Of a DNA stretch of 64,000 bases, positions 9,920 through 17,933 are shown piece by piece. The position numbers and the translations under genes were made by a program. Below the pieces are notes generated by a model. It saw only the letters and a program-made list of their open reading frames with translations, searched no databases and was not told where the DNA came from. The stretch lies in the NCBI GenBank assembly GCA_963758365.1, contig CAVWVB010000001.1:1178001-1242000 (forward strand), read 5' to 3'. Numbering within the stretch: position 1 is the stretch's first letter; each line of letters begins with the position of its first letter. The stretch is from Dokdonella_A sp963758365. Lineage in GTDB: Bacteria; Pseudomonadota; Gammaproteobacteria; Xanthomonadales; Rhodanobacteraceae.

Positions 9920-9944
9920 GCGGGCAATTGTGCTCTCGCGCCGG

Positions 9945-10547
9945 TCACTTGGGTGGGTCAGCCAGTGCGTCGAGCGCGAGGTTGAGCTTGAGCACATTGA
10001 CGCGGGGCTCGCCGAGCATGCCGAGCTGGCGCGGCTCGGTGTGCTTGCGCACGAGCGTCTCCACGGTTTCCCTGCTCAAGCCGCGCGTCTTGGCGACCCG
10101 GGCAATCTGTACACGGGCCGCCACAGGCGAGAGATCGGGATCGAGGCCGCTGCCGGACTCGGTGACCAGGTCGCCTGGCACGGTGCCTTCGTCGATGCCA
10201 TCGCGCCGCGAGACCGTGCTGCGAAGTGCGGAGATGCGTTTGCGAAGCTCCGGATTGCTGCGAGCCTGGTTGCTGCCCGTCGCGGCCATCGGATCGTAGT
10301 TCGCCGCCGACGGGCGCGGCTGAAAATAGCGCGGATCGGCAAACGGCTGCGCAATCAGTACCGAGCCAACGATGCGGCCGTCGCGCTCGACTAGGCTGCC
10401 CTGTGCCTGGTGCGGAAACAGGAACTCGCCTAGCGCGGTGCCAACCAGTTCATAGAGAAGTCCATAGCCCAGCAGCACGATTAGCGCGAAAACGATGGCG
10501 GCGCGAAGCGAGCCCCCATCGTCGAGCGGGAACGAGCTCTCGTTCAT
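9945..10547 (-). CDS. kdpC: KdpC, subunit of the K+-transporting ATPase
   Basis: 200 residues with one N-terminal membrane helix (about 14-38) and a periplasmic domain carrying the family signatures FADPRYFQPRPSA and GLDPDLSPVAA. KdpC stabilises the KdpFABC complex and raises the ATP affinity of the pump. It starts one base beyond the kdpB stop codon, as expected for stoichiometric expression. Confidence 0.95.
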   Translation of the reverse strand: MNESSFPLDDGGSLRAAIVFALIVLLGYGLLYELVGTALGEFLFPHQAQGSLVERDGRIVGSVLIAQPFADPRYFQPRPSAANYDPMAATGSNQARSNPELRKRISALRSTVSRRDGIDEGTVPGDLVTESGSGLDPDLSPVAARVQIARVAKTRGLSRETVETLVRKHTEPRQLGMLGEPRVNVLKLNLALDALADPPK

Positions 10548-10548
10548 G

Positions 10549-12594
10549 TCAGGCTCCGAGGACCACGAGCGCGAGATCGATCAGCTTGATGCCGACGAAC
10601 GGCAAGAGCACGCCGCCGATGCCATAGACCAGCATGTTCCGCCGCAGCAGCGACACCGCGCTGGCTGGCTTGAACCGGACTCCGGCAAGGGCGAGCGGAA
10701 TCAGCGCCGGAATGATCAAGGCATTGAAGATGAGGGCCGCCAGCACCGCGTTGACGGGACTGGAGAGACGCATCACGTTCAGGCCGGCCATTGATGGCAT
10801 CGCGGCGGCGAACAGCGCCGGCAGGATCGCGAAATACTTCGACACGTCGTTGGCGAGCGAGAACGTCGTCAATGCGCCGCGCGTGATCAACTGTTGCTTG
10901 CCGATTTCGACCACTGCGAGCAGCTTTGCCGGGTCGGAATCGAGGTCGACCATGTTGCCGGCCTCTTTCGCCGCCTGCGTGCCCGAGTTCATTGCGAGTC
11001 CGACGTCGGCCTGCGCAAGTGCCGGTGCATCGTTGGTGCCATCGCCGACCATCGCGACGAGACGGCCTCCGTCCTGCTCGAGGCGGATGCGTGCAAGCTT
11101 GTCCTCGGGCTTCGCCTCGGCGATGTAGTCATCGACGCCGGCGTCGGCCGCGATCGCGGCCGCGGTCAGTGGATTGTCGCCAGTGATCATTACCGTACGC
11201 ACGCCCATCTCGCGCAACCGCGCGAAACGTTCCTTGACACCTTGCTTGACGACGTCGGAGAGCTCGACGACTCCGAGTGCGTAACGCCCGTCGGCGACCA
11301 CCAGCGGTGTCGCGCCACTGCGCGCGATCTGTTCGATGCACGCTACCAGCTCCTGCGTGATCCTTCCCCCACCGAGCGAGATCAAATGGCGCTCGATCGC
11401 GTCTCCCGCGCCTTTGCGGATCGTGCGCCTGGCGTCGAGATCCACGCCGGACATCCGCGTCTGCGCGGTGAATTGGACGTAGTGCGCGTGCTCGGGATCG
11501 GTGATGCTGCTGCCGAGCTCGCGGGCGAGTCGCACGATCGACTTGCCCTCCGGCGTCGGATCCGCGACCGAGGACAGGAGTGCAGCGTCGCGCAACGCAT
11601 CGGGGTCAATGCCGGCCAGCGGGTGGAACGCGGTCGCCTGCCGGTCGCCGTGGGTGATAGTGCCGGTCTTGTCGAGCAGCAGCACATCGACGTCCCCGGC
11701 GATCTCGACCGCCTTGCCGGATTTTGCCAGCACGTTGGCCGCCAGCGCGCGGTTCATGCCGGCAATGCCGATCGCGGGCAGGAGGCCGCCGATCGTGGTC
11801 GGGATCAGGCAGATCAGCAGTGCGATCAAGAGTAGCGGATCGAGTTTCGCGCCGACGAAGGCGGCAAGAAAAGGCAAGGTCGCGACGACGATCAGGAACG
11901 TCAGCGTCATCGCCGCCAGCAGCATCATCAGCGCGATCTCGTTTGGTGTCTTCTGCCGGTTTGCACCCTCTACCAGCGCGATCATGCGGTCAAGGAAGCT
12001 GCCGCCGGGCTCGGCGCTGACCTCGATCAGGATCTCGTCGGAGAGGACCTTGGTTCCGCCGATGACGCCGCTGCGATCGGTTCCGGCTTCGCGCAGGACC
12101 GGTGCCGATTCGCCGGTGACGGCGGCTTCGTTGATCGTCGCGACGCCGCGGACGATCTCGCCGTCGGCCGGGATCAGCTCGCCTTCGGAGACGATTACTC
12201 GATCGCCGCGCTTCAGCGTCGAGCCCGCGACGCGCGTCTCGTTGCCGCTATCGTCAAGACGGCGCGCGACGAGATCGCGCCGCGCGGCGCGCAACGACGC
12301 CGCCTGTCCACGTCCGCGCGCCTCCGCGACCGCTTCGGCGAAGTTGGCGAACAGCACGGTGACGAGCAGGATCGCAGTGACCGCAGTGCCGAAGCAGTAA
12401 TGACCGCCGGCCGTTGCAGTGATCAGGGCGGCCAGCAAGGTGCCGAGCAGCACGATCGCGATGACCGGGCTCTTCACTGCGTGCCGCGGGGCGAGCTTGC
12501 GGAACGACTCGACCAGCGCCGCGCGAAAGCCAGCCACATCGAGCCCGGTCCCAGCATGGCGGAGCTGCTCTCCAGGATGAGGAGTCGAGGCCAT
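10549..12594 (-). CDS. kdpB: KdpB, P-type ATPase catalytic subunit
   Basis: 681 residues from the ATG at 12594 (MASTPHPGEQ), the usual KdpB length. The frame is open about 90 codons further upstream, but that stretch runs into kdpA and reads as unconserved Arg-rich shadow. Key motifs are the TGES actuator loop (AVTGESAPVL), phosphorylation motif DKTGTIT, the hinge MVGDGTNDAPALAQADVGLAM, and the Kdp-specific SGTQAAKEAGNMVDLDSDP. It hydrolyses ATP to drive K+ import through KdpA. Confidence 0.96.
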   Translation of the reverse strand: MASTPHPGEQLRHAGTGLDVAGFRAALVESFRKLAPRHAVKSPVIAIVLLGTLLAALITATAGGHYCFGTAVTAILLVTVLFANFAEAVAEARGRGQAASLRAARRDLVARRLDDSGNETRVAGSTLKRGDRVIVSEGELIPADGEIVRGVATINEAAVTGESAPVLREAGTDRSGVIGGTKVLSDEILIEVSAEPGGSFLDRMIALVEGANRQKTPNEIALMMLLAAMTLTFLIVVATLPFLAAFVGAKLDPLLLIALLICLIPTTIGGLLPAIGIAGMNRALAANVLAKSGKAVEIAGDVDVLLLDKTGTITHGDRQATAFHPLAGIDPDALRDAALLSSVADPTPEGKSIVRLARELGSSITDPEHAHYVQFTAQTRMSGVDLDARRTIRKGAGDAIERHLISLGGGRITQELVACIEQIARSGATPLVVADGRYALGVVELSDVVKQGVKERFARLREMGVRTVMITGDNPLTAAAIAADAGVDDYIAEAKPEDKLARIRLEQDGGRLVAMVGDGTNDAPALAQADVGLAMNSGTQAAKEAGNMVDLDSDPAKLLAVVEIGKQQLITRGALTTFSLANDVSKYFAILPALFAAAMPSMAGLNVMRLSSPVNAVLAALIFNALIIPALIPLALAGVRFKPASAVSLLRRNMLVYGIGGVLLPFVGIKLIDLALVVLGA

Positions 12595-12605
12595 GATCGG
12601 AAGCC

Positions 12606-14351
12606 TCACGGAGTCGCGACAAGCGCCGCGCTCAGCGTCAGGTGCTCGCCCAGGGGCCCAAGCACGAGCGCCGGCATGAATTGCAGAATAGTGAGCACTA
12701 CAATCACGGACACGAGCGTCAGCGCAAACGTCGGCGTCTCCACGTGCAGCATGCCACTGGTCTCTGGAGCGACCCGTTTCTTCGCCATGAGGCCCGCGAC
12801 CCAAAGCGGCACGATCAGTGCGCTGTAGCGGCCGAGGATCAGCGCCACGACGCAGGTCAGGTTCCACCACAGTGTGCCGTCACCCAGGCCCTCGAAGCCC
12901 GAGCCGTTGTTCGCGAACGCGGAGGTGTACTCGTAGAACACCTGGGTGATGCCGTGAAAGCCCGGATTCGAGTTTGCAGTGAACTGGGGCAGGGCGACCG
13001 TCAGCGCGGTCAAGCCGAGCACGACCAGCGGCTGCAGCAGGATGAGGAGCGCGAGCAGCCGGATCTCCGACGCTTCGATCTTGCGACCGAACAGCTCGGG
13101 TGTGCGACCGGTCATCAGCCCAGCGAGAAACGCGGCGAGGAGGAGATAGACGAGAAACTGCTGCAGTCCGCAGCCCGCTCCGCCCCAGATCGCGTTAATC
13201 AGCATATTGGCGATCGCAACGCCGCCTGTCAGCGGCGCCAGCGAATCGAGCATCGCATCGACCGAGCCGTTGCCGGTCTGCGTCGTCAGTGCTGCCCAGA
13301 GCGCAGAATCCGAAGCACCGAACCGTGTTTCCTTGCCTTCCATCAGCGCGATGTCGCTCGACGTCGACGAATGCGCCTCCGACCACACCGCTGCACCGGT
13401 CGAGAGGGCGGACATCAGCAGCATGCTGCCGAAGACGAGTGCTGTGAACCTGCGGCGCCCCGTGAACGGACCGACCATGAAAGTCATCGCGACCGGAATC
13501 AGGACGATCGCGAGCATTTCGAGGAAGTTCGAGAATGGCGTCGGATTCTCGAGAGGCGCCGTGCTGTTCGGTCCATACCAGCCACCGCCGTTGGTGCCCA
13601 GCTGCTTCACGGCGACCATGGGCGCGACCGGGCCGAGCGGAATATGCTGCGTCTTCATCTCGGCGCTCAAGTCGAGTGGCGCGACGCTCGGCCCGCGGTG
13701 CAGTGTCGCCGGCACGCCCTGCGAGGCGAGCAGCACGGTCCAGATTAGTGCGAGCGGAAGGAAGAAGCGCAGCGTCGCGCGTGTGACGTCGACCCAATAG
13801 TTGCCTACGTCGCTCTCTTTGCCTTCCTCGCGACCGCCGTCGCCCTCGGTCACGACGCCGGACATGCGCTCGCGACCGCCGAAGAGACCACGCAACGTCG
13901 CGATGACGACCGCGAACCCCATCATGGGCGCAATGACCTGCAGGCCGACAATGCCGACCATCTGCGACAGATAGCTCAGTTGGGACTGTCCCGCATAGTG
14001 CTGCTGGTTCGTGTTGGTCAGGAACGACACCATCGTGTGCAACGCGAGGTCCCACGACATGTTCGGCGCCTGGTCGGGGTTGAGCGGCAGCGAGGATTGC
14101 GTCATGAATTGCAGCCAGACGACAAGGCCAAGCGCGATATTGCTCAGTACGAACGCTTTCGCGTAGCCCTTCGACGACATGCCGTGTCGGGCGTCGACGC
14201 CGAGTGCACGGTAGATCAGGCGTTCGATCGGGCCGAAAACGCGATCGAACGGCGCTGGCCCCCCGCGCATGATGCGCGCGAGGTAGCGGCCAAGGGGGCA
14301 CGCGAGGCCTATGGCCGTTGCGAAGACCAGAAGGATCTCGACGACAGGCAT
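12606..14351 (-). CDS. kdpA: KdpA, K+-channel-like translocating subunit
   Basis: 581 residues starting MPVVEILLVFATAIG at 14351; longer upstream frame rejected because it overlaps kdpF. Four selectivity-filter-like pore loops are visible: SFLTNTNQQHYAGQ, QLGTNGGGWYGPNS, TQTGNGSVDAM and SAFANNGSGFEGL. KdpA is evolutionarily related to Trk/Ktr K+ channels and forms the K+ entry path of the Kdp pump in the inner membrane. It sits eight bases downstream of kdpF. Confidence 0.96.
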   Translation of the reverse strand: MPVVEILLVFATAIGLACPLGRYLARIMRGGPAPFDRVFGPIERLIYRALGVDARHGMSSKGYAKAFVLSNIALGLVVWLQFMTQSSLPLNPDQAPNMSWDLALHTMVSFLTNTNQQHYAGQSQLSYLSQMVGIVGLQVIAPMMGFAVVIATLRGLFGGRERMSGVVTEGDGGREEGKESDVGNYWVDVTRATLRFFLPLALIWTVLLASQGVPATLHRGPSVAPLDLSAEMKTQHIPLGPVAPMVAVKQLGTNGGGWYGPNSTAPLENPTPFSNFLEMLAIVLIPVAMTFMVGPFTGRRRFTALVFGSMLLMSALSTGAAVWSEAHSSTSSDIALMEGKETRFGASDSALWAALTTQTGNGSVDAMLDSLAPLTGGVAIANMLINAIWGGAGCGLQQFLVYLLLAAFLAGLMTGRTPELFGRKIEASEIRLLALLILLQPLVVLGLTALTVALPQFTANSNPGFHGITQVFYEYTSAFANNGSGFEGLGDGTLWWNLTCVVALILGRYSALIVPLWVAGLMAKKRVAPETSGMLHVETPTFALTLVSVIVVLTILQFMPALVLGPLGEHLTLSAALVATP

Positions 14352-14359
14352 GGATCGCC

Positions 14360-14452
14360 TCAGAAGTCTTCCGGTCGCACGATCACGTAAAGGAGATACG
14401 CGGCGGCAGCGAGTGCCGAGGCACCGCAGATTCCTTCTAGCCAACCAGCCAT
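14360..14452 (-). CDS. kdpF: KdpF, 30-residue membrane subunit
   Basis: A 30-codon gene ending in the hallmark KdpF tail: hydrophobic AAYLLYVIVRPEDF, compared with the (L/V)xRPExF ending of known KdpF. It begins MAGWLEGICG and forms a single membrane helix. KdpF is a lipid-like stabiliser of the KdpABC complex. The position, directly in front of kdpA and first in the operon, agrees with the identification. GGAG (RC of 14457-14460 region, GGAGACCCCA) lies a few bases before its ATG. Confidence 0.88.
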   Translation of the reverse strand: MAGWLEGICGASALAAAAYLLYVIVRPEDF

Positions 14453-14559
14453 TGGGGTCTCCGTAGGTGATGCAGCCGTACGTTGCGAGGCGATACGTTT
14501 CGCGAGGACTATCCGGGAATTCGTTCCGCCAGCACGAAGGGGATTGTCTTTGGGGACCC

Positions 14560-14609
14560 CGTAAAGTCTCCATTCGCATCGGATGCTAGGGGCGTAAATT
14601 GATCGTAAA
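14560..14609 (-). promoter_or_regulatory. Candidate KdpE-binding direct repeats upstream of kdpF
   Basis: On the kdp strand TTTACG occurs at 14609-14604 and 14598-14593, exactly 11 bases apart and followed by CCCC. A third TTTACG is at 14565-14560, 33 bases (three helical turns) further on. Tandem half-sites 11 bases apart are typical of OmpR-family regulators. The layout resembles my recollection of the E. coli KdpE site, two TTTA(T/C)A boxes followed by CCCC. It lies about 110-155 bases before the kdpF start. Confidence 0.5.
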
Positions 14610-14644
14610 AAAGTGAACTTCTGCGCAGGGGCACATGGCCAAAA

Positions 14645-15054
14645 AAAAAGCCACCGCGAGGGTGGCCTTGCTGTCGCGGCGGCGGGAATGGTTCGCGCCG
14701 TCCCGGGCGCTCACCCTCGCGCAAGCGCGAGGGCCATCGCCTGCGGCGATGTCGGCTCCGGCATCCTGCCTGCGCGCTGAACCCGCGGCACGCTGTGCGT
14801 GCGCTGGGCTTCGCATCCACGCGGCAACCACAAACACGAAAAAGCCACCGCGAGGGTGGCCTGGCTGTCGCGGCGGCGGGAATGGTTCGCGCCGTCCCGG
14901 GCGCTCACCCTCGCGCAAGCGCGAGGGCCATCGCCTGCGGCGATGTCGGCTCCGGCATCCTGCCTGCGCGCTGAACCCGCGGCACGCTGTGCGTGCGCTG
15001 GGCTTCGCATCCATGCGGCAACCACAAACACGAAAAAGCCACCGCGAGGGTGGC
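14645..15054. repeat. 194-bp tandem repeat, two full copies plus a partial third
   Basis: The anchor CCACCGCGAGGGTGGC begins at 14651, 14845 and 15039, so the period is 194 bp both times and the copies are nearly identical. Each unit contains a GCCACC/GGTGGC hairpin, the hairpin CCCTCGCG-CAAG-CGCGAGGG, the hairpin ATCGCC-TGC-GGCGAT, and ends in a CAACCACAAACACGAAAAA block. The last partial copy is the ssrA terminator itself. The frames open through it on both strands are artefacts of the repeat. Confidence 0.88.
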
Positions 15055-15066
15055 TTTTTCGTGTTT
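15026..15066 (-). terminator. Strong intrinsic terminator of ssrA
   Basis: A perfect inverted repeat: left arm 15026-15043 (AAACACGAAAAAGCCACC), five-base loop GCGAG, right arm 15049-15066. In the ssrA direction the GC core GCCACC/GGTGGC is followed by T5. The outer A/T pairs reach the last base of the tmRNA. Confidence 0.85.
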
Positions 15067-15417
15067 GGTGGAGGCGGCGGGAATTGAACCCGCGTCCGAA
15101 GGCGCTCCGCGCCCGGCGCTACATGCTTAGCCCGCCGTTCAATCTCGTCCTGCGGCAACACGACGGACAAAGCACACCGCAGGACCAGCCTCTTGGTTTT
15201 AGCTCTTGCCGAAAGGCGCCGGCTTCGAGCGATCCCGTGATAATGACCCTACATCCACGAGCACGAGCACAAGTGGGTTCGGGGCTAGGCCTTAAGCGGC
15301 CAGAGCGTAGACGTCGTCGTTCGCGTCTAGATTTTTGCCACCGGATTAACGAGGAAGATGACGCCCTCGGCATGCTCCAAGCTACTTCGCGTCCCCCGTC
15401 GAAACCAGATCGCCCCC
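15066..15417 (-). ncRNA. ssrA: tmRNA (transfer-messenger RNA)
   Basis: Rescues stalled ribosomes together with SmpB by acting as an alanyl-tRNA and then as a short mRNA. The 5' end GGGGGCG pairs with the 3' CGCCTCC before ACCA (one G-U), giving the seven-pair acceptor stem. The 5' part reads GATCTGGTTTCGACGGG as in other tmRNAs, and the 3' part has the T-loop GGTTCAATTCCCGCC. CCA is encoded. The total of 352 nt is a normal length. A promoter lies just upstream, a strong terminator just downstream, and smpB is the adjacent gene on the same strand. Confidence 0.96.
15292..15324 (-). other. tmRNA tag reading frame
   Basis: The resume codon GCG at 15324-15322 starts the frame encoding ANDDVYALAA, ended by TAA. 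The ALAA end is the degron recognised by ClpXP/ClpAP, and AND at the front is typical of gammaproteobacterial tags. Valine at position five replaces the Asn seen in the E. coli tag. Confidence 0.9.
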
Positions 15418-15429
15418 GGGGACGGGCTG

Positions 15430-15458
15430 ATAGTGGTGGCGCGGAGCGCGGAAATCAA
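15430..15458 (-). promoter_or_regulatory. Sigma-70-type promoter of ssrA
   Basis: A -35 box TTGATT (15458-15453) and a -10 box CACTAT (15435-15430) are separated by 17 bases. The mature 5' end of the tmRNA begins 12 bases after the -10 box, leaving room for a short leader removed by RNase P. Confidence 0.55.
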
Positions 15459-15475
15459 GCGGTCCCGATCGCGTC

Positions 15476-15967
15476 TCAGGCGGCGCGGTTCTTCGCACGC
15501 ATCACGCGCTGCTTCTCGCGATTCCAGTCACGCTCCTTCTCGGTGTCGCGCTTGTCGTGTTCCTGCTTGCCGCGCGCGACGCCGAGGTCGATCTTCACGC
15601 GGTTGCTCTTCCAGTACAGCGCGAGCGGGATCAACGTGTAACCCTTGCGTTCGATCGCGCCGATCAGCTTGTCGATCTCCTCGCGATGCAGCAGCAGCTT
15701 GCGCGTGCGGCGATCGTCGGCGACCACATGCGTGGAAGCGGAGATCAGCGGCACGATCGATGCGCCGAACAGGAAGATCTCGCCGTTCCTGACGATCGCA
15801 TAGGCGTCGCCGAGGTTGATGCGACCGGCGCGAAGGCTCTTCACCTCCCAGCCCTGCAACGCGATGCCGGCCTCGTAGTGCTCGTCGATGTGATATTCGT
15901 GGCGCGCGCGCTTGTTCAGCGCGATCGTCGAGCTGCCGGACTTGTTCTTCGATTTCGCGTTTGCCAT
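15476..15967 (-). CDS. smpB: SmpB, tmRNA-binding protein
   Basis: 163 residues starting MANAKSKNKSGSS at 15967. It contains the SmpB core: NKRARHEYHIDEHYEAGI, the GWEVKSLRAGRINLGDAYA segment, and the KIDLGVARGKQEHDKRDTEKERDW tail with its basic C-terminus, which enters the mRNA channel of stalled ribosomes. It is required for tmRNA function. The longer upstream frame runs antisense to ratA and is rejected. The two divergent starts (smpB and ratA) are 18 bases apart. Confidence 0.96.
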   Translation of the reverse strand: MANAKSKNKSGSSTIALNKRARHEYHIDEHYEAGIALQGWEVKSLRAGRINLGDAYAIVRNGEIFLFGASIVPLISASTHVVADDRRTRKLLLHREEIDKLIGAIERKGYTLIPLALYWKSNRVKIDLGVARGKQEHDKRDTEKERDWNREKQRVMRAKNRAA

Positions 15968-15985
15968 GTCCGCTACACTTTGTCC

Positions 15986-16417
15986 ATGATCGAGATTCGT
16001 CGCCACGCCCTGGTTCGACAGACGCCCGAACGCATGTTCGATCTCGTCAACGACGTCGAAGCATACCCGAGGCGATTCGCATGGTGTTCCGCCGCGCAGG
16101 TCCTGGAGCGCGACGGCGAACGCACGCTCACGGCACGCCTCGATCTGCGGTTCGCAGGTGTCACCCAGAGTTTCACGACCCGCAACACGCTGCACCGCCC
16201 GTATGCACTGGAAATGCAATTGGTCGAAGGGCCGCTGCGCTCGCTGGACGGCGTGTGGTCCTTCGATCCGCTCGGCGAAGACGGCTGCAAGGTCGCCCTC
16301 GTGCTCGACTTCGACTACACGGGTCTCATGGCCGGCCCCCTGCGCATCGGCTTCCAGGGTCTGGCCGGCCGCCTTGTCGATGATTTCTGTGCTGCGGTCG
16401 CGAAGTCCGATGCCTGA
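15986..16417 (+). CDS. ratA: RatA/COQ10-type START-domain protein
   Basis: 143 residues starting MIEIRRHALVRQTPERMFDLVNDVEAYPRRFAWC (partial quotation: MIEIRRHALV... at 15986). It belongs to the polyketide-cyclase/START family whose members include RatA (PasT), reported as an inhibitor of 70S ribosome assembly, and the coenzyme Q-binding COQ10. The MFDLVNDVE and late FCAAVAK motifs are typical. Its stop lies inside the first codons of rnfH (8-base overlap), matching the conserved ratA-rnfH pair. Toxin and ubiquinone roles cannot be separated from sequence alone. Confidence 0.88.
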   Translation: MIEIRRHALVRQTPERMFDLVNDVEAYPRRFAWCSAAQVLERDGERTLTARLDLRFAGVTQSFTTRNTLHRPYALEMQLVEGPLRSLDGVWSFDPLGEDGCKVALVLDFDYTGLMAGPLRIGFQGLAGRLVDDFCAAVAKSDA

Positions 16418-16718
16418 CCCGGAAGCGCGTGCCGTCATCGCGGTCGAGGTCGCCTATGCGGAGGCGGACCGGCAATTCCTGCGGCGGCTCGAGCTGGTCG
16501 CCGGTGCGCGGGTGACCGATGCGATAGCGGCCTCGCGGCTCCAGGACGAGCTCGACGTCGACGTATCCGTGCTCGATGTCGGCATTTGGTCGCGACCGTC
16601 ATCACGCGACACGCTGCTGCGCGACGGCGACCGTGTCGAGCTGTATCGCCCGCTGAAGGTGGACCCGAAGGACGCGCGCCGCCGGCGCGCCGAACGCAGA
16701 CGGCGGGGGCCGGCCTGA
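16410..16718 (+). CDS. rnfH: RnfH family (UPF0125) ubiquitin-fold protein
   Basis: 102 residues with a beta-grasp outline. VAVEVAYAEADRQFL-like N-terminus, then VDVSVLDVGIWSR, and the late DGDRVELYRPLKVDPKDARRRRAE, which is the family hallmark. The C-terminus is very Arg-rich. It overlaps ratA by eight bases. Despite the name, a link to the Rnf electron-transport complex is not demonstrated; no rnfACDGE genes are in this window. Confidence 0.86.
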   Translation: MPDPEARAVIAVEVAYAEADRQFLRRLELVAGARVTDAIAASRLQDELDVDVSVLDVGIWSRPSSRDTLLRDGDRVELYRPLKVDPKDARRRRAERRRRGPA

Positions 16719-16733
16719 ACCGGACGACGCGCC

Positions 16734-17171
16734 TCAGCCCTGGCCCTGATCCTGGCCTTGTCCCTGACCGCCGCGCTTCTTCTTCTTGTCGTCGTCCGGA
16801 CGTTTTTCGTCCGGGTACTGGCGCTTGTACTTGCGCGCGTCCTTGAGCAACTGGTCCGGATCCTCGGGGAAATAATCACCGTCGATTTTCACGAGCTGGT
16901 CATTCTCGAAGTGCAGGGTCAGGTCCTTCGATTCCATGTGGTTGCGACCGCGGCGGATCGTCGAGACGTAGTCCCAGCGATCCTGGTCGAATGGACTGAT
17001 CACTGCGGGCGAACCCATGACGAGTTCGACCTGGCGCTTGGTCATTCCGGGCTTGAGCGCCTCCACGGTGGACTGGTCGAACAGGTTGCCCTGTTGCGCG
17101 TCGACCTTGTAGATGAGGCTGCAGCCGGTAAGCGGAGCCAGAGCGAGAAACGCGAGCCAGCGAAGACGCAT
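16734..17171 (-). CDS. bamE: BamE, outer-membrane assembly lipoprotein
   Basis: 145 residues. A lipoprotein signal ends in the lipobox LTGC (Cys17). The SmpA/OmlA core follows: KPGMTKRQVELVMGSP, DRWDYVSTIRRGR and LHFENDQLVKIDGDY. BamE is an accessory part of the Bam complex that folds outer-membrane beta-barrels. The C-terminus is an unusual low-complexity Lys/Asp and Gly/Gln tail (KKKKRGGQGQGQDQGQG). Divergent from fur, as in related genomes. Confidence 0.93.
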   Translation of the reverse strand: MRLRWLAFLALAPLTGCSLIYKVDAQQGNLFDQSTVEALKPGMTKRQVELVMGSPAVISPFDQDRWDYVSTIRRGRNHMESKDLTLHFENDQLVKIDGDYFPEDPDQLLKDARKYKRQYPDEKRPDDDKKKKRGGQGQGQDQGQG

Positions 17172-17356
17172 GCGTAGCGATCCAGGGGCGGTAAAGCCCG
17201 CGATGATACACTAGCCCGCATTTCCGGCTGCTCTCGGTCGCGAAGGCGTCGAGACGCCACGGCGGGTGGACCAGCGTCCGCAGCAGGGGTGGCGAGCAAC
17301 GCGGACTGACCTCTGAACGACAAGCCATTCAGGGAGGAAGCGGCAGGAGGATGAAC

Positions 17357-17764
17357 ATGGAATCGACCGAACTGCGCAAGGCCGGCCTCAAGGTCACCCA
17401 TCCGCGCATGCGCATCCTCGAGATCCTCGATGGCCATTCGGGCAAGCATCTGACGGCGGAGAACATCTACCGCGAACTGCTCGACAAGCACGACGACATC
17501 GGCCTTGCGACCGTGTACCGCGTCCTGACCCAGTTCGAGGCGGCCGGGATGGTGCTCAAGCACAACTTCGAGGGTGGCCAAGCCGTCTACGAACTCGATC
17601 GCGGCAAGCATCACGACCATATGGTCGACGTCGAGTCGGGCAAGGTCATCGAGTTCGCGAGCGAGGAAATCGAGCGCCTGCAGCACGAAATTGCTGCCAA
17701 GCACGGCTACACGATCGAGGATCACAGTCTCGTACTCTACGTGCGGCCGAACAAGAAGCGCTAG
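17357..17764 (+). CDS. fur: Fur, ferric uptake regulator
   Basis: 135 residues (137 if the ATG at 17351 is used). AGGAGG at 17345-17350 touches the first ATG but sits six bases before the second, so 17357 is preferred. It has an N-terminal winged helix (KVTHPRMRILEIL, LATVYRVLTQFEAAG) and the metal site HHDHMVDVESGKVIEF. The second CxxC zinc pair of some Fur proteins is absent, as in other members of this group. It represses iron-uptake genes when loaded with Fe2+. Confidence 0.95.
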   Translation: MESTELRKAGLKVTHPRMRILEILDGHSGKHLTAENIYRELLDKHDDIGLATVYRVLTQFEAAGMVLKHNFEGGQAVYELDRGKHHDHMVDVESGKVIEFASEEIERLQHEIAAKHGYTIEDHSLVLYVRPNKKR

Positions 17765-17933
17765 CGCCTGCGGATCGGGCCGGGCACCGCCTGATCGGCG
17801 ACCGCGGACGAGTCATCGTCTCGTGGCACCGCGGATGCGCACCGCGACGAAGCCGTCGCGCGGGCTGGCCGCGGCGTCCTGTGCGATCGGAGAGAGCCTG
17901 CGGACCTGGCGGGCAACCGCAGCGACGTTCGGG

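Noticed and set aside
12595..12870. Longer KdpB start
   Set aside because: The extra 92 codons overlap kdpA and are Arg-rich without conservation; the ATG at 12594 gives the normal length.
14645..15054. CRISPR array
   Set aside because: The unit is 194 bp with no variable spacers, and no cas genes are near.
14645..15475. Integrated genomic island at ssrA
   Set aside because: No integrase, attachment duplicate at a distance, or foreign genes are present; both flanks carry core genes.
14799..15641. Plus-strand frame across the repeat array and ssrA
   Set aside because: It is antisense to the tmRNA and made of the tandem repeat; segments such as RRRELNPRP are typical of misread tRNA-like sequence.
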